Assembly (NCBI GenBank): GCA_030427085.1
Contig: JAUHXH010000002.1
Location: 124,001 to 188,000 of the forward strand
Direction: 5' to 3'
Source: Gammaproteobacteria bacterium
GTDB lineage: Bacteria > Pseudomonadota > Gammaproteobacteria > Pseudomonadales > Halieaceae
Length of the DNA: 64,000 bases
The position numbers and the translations under genes were made by a program. The notes beneath the pieces were generated by a model that saw nothing but the letters and a program-made list of their open reading frames with translations, ran no database searches and was not told the DNA's origin. Below, piece by piece: positions 61,082 through 64,000 of this stretch (within the stretch, counting starts at the first letter, position 1; every line of letters starts with the position of its first letter).

Positions 61082-61966
61082 ATGAGTACCCGATCAACTG
61101 TGATTCTGTTGTTGGTAGCGGCTGGCCTGTTTGTGCTGAGCAACTCCCTATATGTAATCAAGGAAACCGAGCGCGGCGTGCTGCTGCGCTTTGGTGAGGT
61201 GGTCATTGGCGATCTCAAGCCGGGTTTGCATTTCAAGATCCCCTTCGTCAACAACGTGCGCCGCTTTGATGGCCGTGTACTGACGGTGGATGCCCAACCG
61301 GAACGCTTCCTGACCCAGGAGAAAAAAGCCCTGGTGGTCGACAGTTTCGCCAAGTGGCGAGTCGCCGATACCCAGAAGTTCTACACCGCAACCAACGGTG
61401 AGGAAGCCCGCGCCAATGGCCTGCTGGCCCAGCGCATCAATAACGGCCTGCGTAACCAGGTGGGTGTGCGCACCGTGCACGAAGTGGTCTCCGGTGAGCG
61501 CGACCAGTTGATGGAAGAGCTCAAGGTCAACCTCAATAAGGTGGCCCTGGACGAACTCGGTGTAGAAGTCGTGGATGTACGGGTGAAGCAGGTGGATCTG
61601 CCCACTGACGTATCCGACGCCGTCTATCGCCGGATGAATGCCGAGCGGCAGAAAGAGGCGCAGGAGCATCGCTCCCAGGGCCGGGAACTGGCTGAAGGTA
61701 TCAAGGCTGCGGCCGACCGGGAGGTCACGGTGATCGGGGCTGGCGCCTACCGCGACGCGGAGCAGATCCGCGGTGAGGGGGATGCCCAGGCCACCGCCAT
61801 CTATGCAGACGCCTACAATCAGGACCCGGAGTTCTACGCCTTTACGCGCAGTCTGAAGGCCTATCAGGACACCTTCCGCAGCAAGGGCGACCTGTTGGTA
61901 ATCCAGCCGGATAGCGAGTTCTTCCAGTACCTGAAAAACATCGGGCCGGGCACACGTCCAGAGTGA
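61082..61966 (+). CDS. hflC: FtsH protease modulator HflC
   Basis: 294 residues. N-terminal membrane helix ('STVILLLVAAGLFVLSNSLYVI'), SPFH domain ('KETERGVLLRFGEVVIGDLKPGLHFKIPFVNNVRRFDGRVLTVD') and the coiled-coil region ('EGIKAAADREVTVIGAGAYRDAEQIRGEGDAQATAIYA'). Partner of HflK. No gap to hflK; next comes the hairpin leader at 62020. Confidence 0.97.
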   Translation: MSTRSTVILLLVAAGLFVLSNSLYVIKETERGVLLRFGEVVIGDLKPGLHFKIPFVNNVRRFDGRVLTVDAQPERFLTQEKKALVVDSFAKWRVADTQKFYTATNGEEARANGLLAQRINNGLRNQVGVRTVHEVVSGERDQLMEELKVNLNKVALDELGVEVVDVRVKQVDLPTDVSDAVYRRMNAERQKEAQEHRSQGRELAEGIKAAADREVTVIGAGAYRDAEQIRGEGDAQATAIYADAYNQDPEFYAFTRSLKAYQDTFRSKGDLLVIQPDSEFFQYLKNIGPGTRPE

Positions 61967-62019
61967 ACCATCGCTGCCTGCCGGCGCGGTAATTTCACCA
62001 TCCGGCCTGCGGGCGCTTG

Positions 62020-62083
62020 TGGTAGAATCACGCAACCGTGGGATTCGGCACTGTAAGCCAGTGTGCGAACCCGCGGTTTTTTT
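62020..62083 (+). other. Extended -10 promoter followed by a long hairpin and U-tract (leader, attenuator or tiny RNA)
   Basis: TGG-TAGAAT (62020-62028) is an extended -10 element. About seven bases later AACCGTGGG (62034-62042) pairs with CCCGCGGTT (62070-62078); inside, TTCG pairs with CGAA and CACTG (62049-62053) with CAGTG (62059-62063), loop TAAGC. Seven T (62077-62083) follow. A transcript from this promoter would be little but hairpin. It precedes DUF2065-hisZ-purA and follows hflC, so it may be the hflC terminator, an attenuator of hisZ-purA, or both. Confidence 0.55.
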
Positions 62084-62121
62084 GTGTTCGATTCAGGCCG
62101 CAGGGCACCCTGGGAGGGGCC

Positions 62122-62313
62122 ATGATCAGTTGGCAGGATTTGGCGACAGGGGTGGCCCTGGCGCTGGTTTTGGAAGGTATCCTGCCATTTCTGGCCCCGC
62201 GGCAATGGCGGGAGACGATAACCCGCATTGCCGAGTTTGACGAGGGAACACTGCGCCGCATCGGACTGGGGTGTATGGCCGTTGGTGTCGTGCTGCTCTC
62301 GCTGGTTCGATAG
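62122..62313 (+). CDS. DUF2065 family small membrane protein
   Basis: 63 residues with two hydrophobic helices ('DLATGVALALVLEGILPFLAP', 'RIGLGCMAVGVVLLSLV') around 'RQWRETITRIAEFDEGTLRR', the typical DUF2065 (YjeT-like) sequence. Its function is unknown, but the gene is conserved between hflC and hisZ/purA in many gammaproteobacteria. GGGAGG precedes the ATG at 62122. The longer in-frame start at 62038 lies inside the hairpin and is rejected. Confidence 0.88.
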   Translation: MISWQDLATGVALALVLEGILPFLAPRQWRETITRIAEFDEGTLRRIGLGCMAVGVVLLSLVR

Positions 62314-62380
62314 TGCCGATTCGATCGCTCACGCTGCCCAGGTGGCTGTTACAGGTAGCTTTTTCAGGTAAGACATTGAG

Positions 62381-64000
<1,620 letters not shown>

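Noticed and set aside
62034-62078. tRNA-like fold before DUF2065
   Set aside because: The structure is a single extended hairpin with no D- or T-arm consensus (no GGTTCGA-type loop) and no CCA end; terminator or leader is more fitting.

Overview
The window is a chromosomal segment of roughly 60 % GC that looks like a marine gammaproteobacterium, most likely of the Halieaceae/OM60-NOR5 type. That is an inference from the housekeeping gene order on the right (orn, rsgA, psd, queG, nnr, tsaE, amiB, mutL, miaA, hfq, hflX, hflK, hflC, DUF2065, hisZ, purA), from the TonB-receptor-led uptake operon, and from the style of the accessory catabolic genes. No species can be named from the sequence alone. 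No rRNA or tRNA gene, insertion sequence, prophage or CRISPR array was seen.

Bases 1-15.2 kb hold an accessory catabolic cluster that I do not recognise as a described pathway. It contains a DUF1838 protein (cut by the left edge), a DUF1330 protein, a nitrilase-fold protein that appears to lack its catalytic Lys and Cys, a GntR/HutC regulator, an MFS carrier, a small multi-pass membrane protein, an isochorismatase-type hydrolase, two PuuE-type polysaccharide deacetylases, a CaiB/BaiF CoA-transferase translationally coupled to an HMG-CoA-lyase-like enzyme, a LysR regulator, a bicupin protein, three two-domain VOC proteins (two with export signals) and a YciI-like protein. A recurring AT-rich motif, roughly AATGTTATAT-n4-ATATCA, lies in the promoter regions of five of these transcription units (0.34, 2.54/2.60, 3.94, 7.34 and 15.15 kb), with a weak copy near 11.6 kb. 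It makes the block look like one regulon, plausibly controlled by the GntR protein encoded within it. A CoA-transferase/lyase pair next to amide hydrolases and VOC or cupin candidate dioxygenases suggests breakdown of a nitrogen-containing, possibly cyclic, compound.

Bases 15.2-22 kb carry an exported ExeM/NucH-type nuclease with two lamin-tail domains, a small membrane protein, a NUC1-type endonuclease, and a PaaN-type aldehyde dehydrogenase coupled to a lipocalin-like protein. Bases 22.1-31.9 kb form a second accessory unit on the minus strand: TonB receptor, YkvI-like transporter, DUF1611 protein (DgcN-like), enolase-superfamily epimerase (DgcA-like), Tat-exported M19-like dipeptidase with missing metal ligands, class C serine hydrolase with a membrane tail, and a DUF819 membrane protein. 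This reads as uptake and salvage of D-glutamate or D-amino-acid peptides, probably from peptidoglycan. A divergent FadR-type GntR gene and two more class C serine hydrolases follow, the last one divergent from a TetR gene with two identical palindromic operators.

From 37.4 kb on the genes are mostly housekeeping: cysH and a free-methionine-sulfoxide reductase, a TPR/transglutaminase-like lipoprotein, asnS, a few unknown small proteins, a PIN-PhoH ATPase, RNase II, psd, and the long mutL-hfq-hflKC-purA block whose genes are tightly packed with overlapping start and stop codons. A long hairpin with a U-tract directly behind an extended -10 promoter precedes DUF2065-hisZ-purA and may be an attenuator or a tiny RNA.
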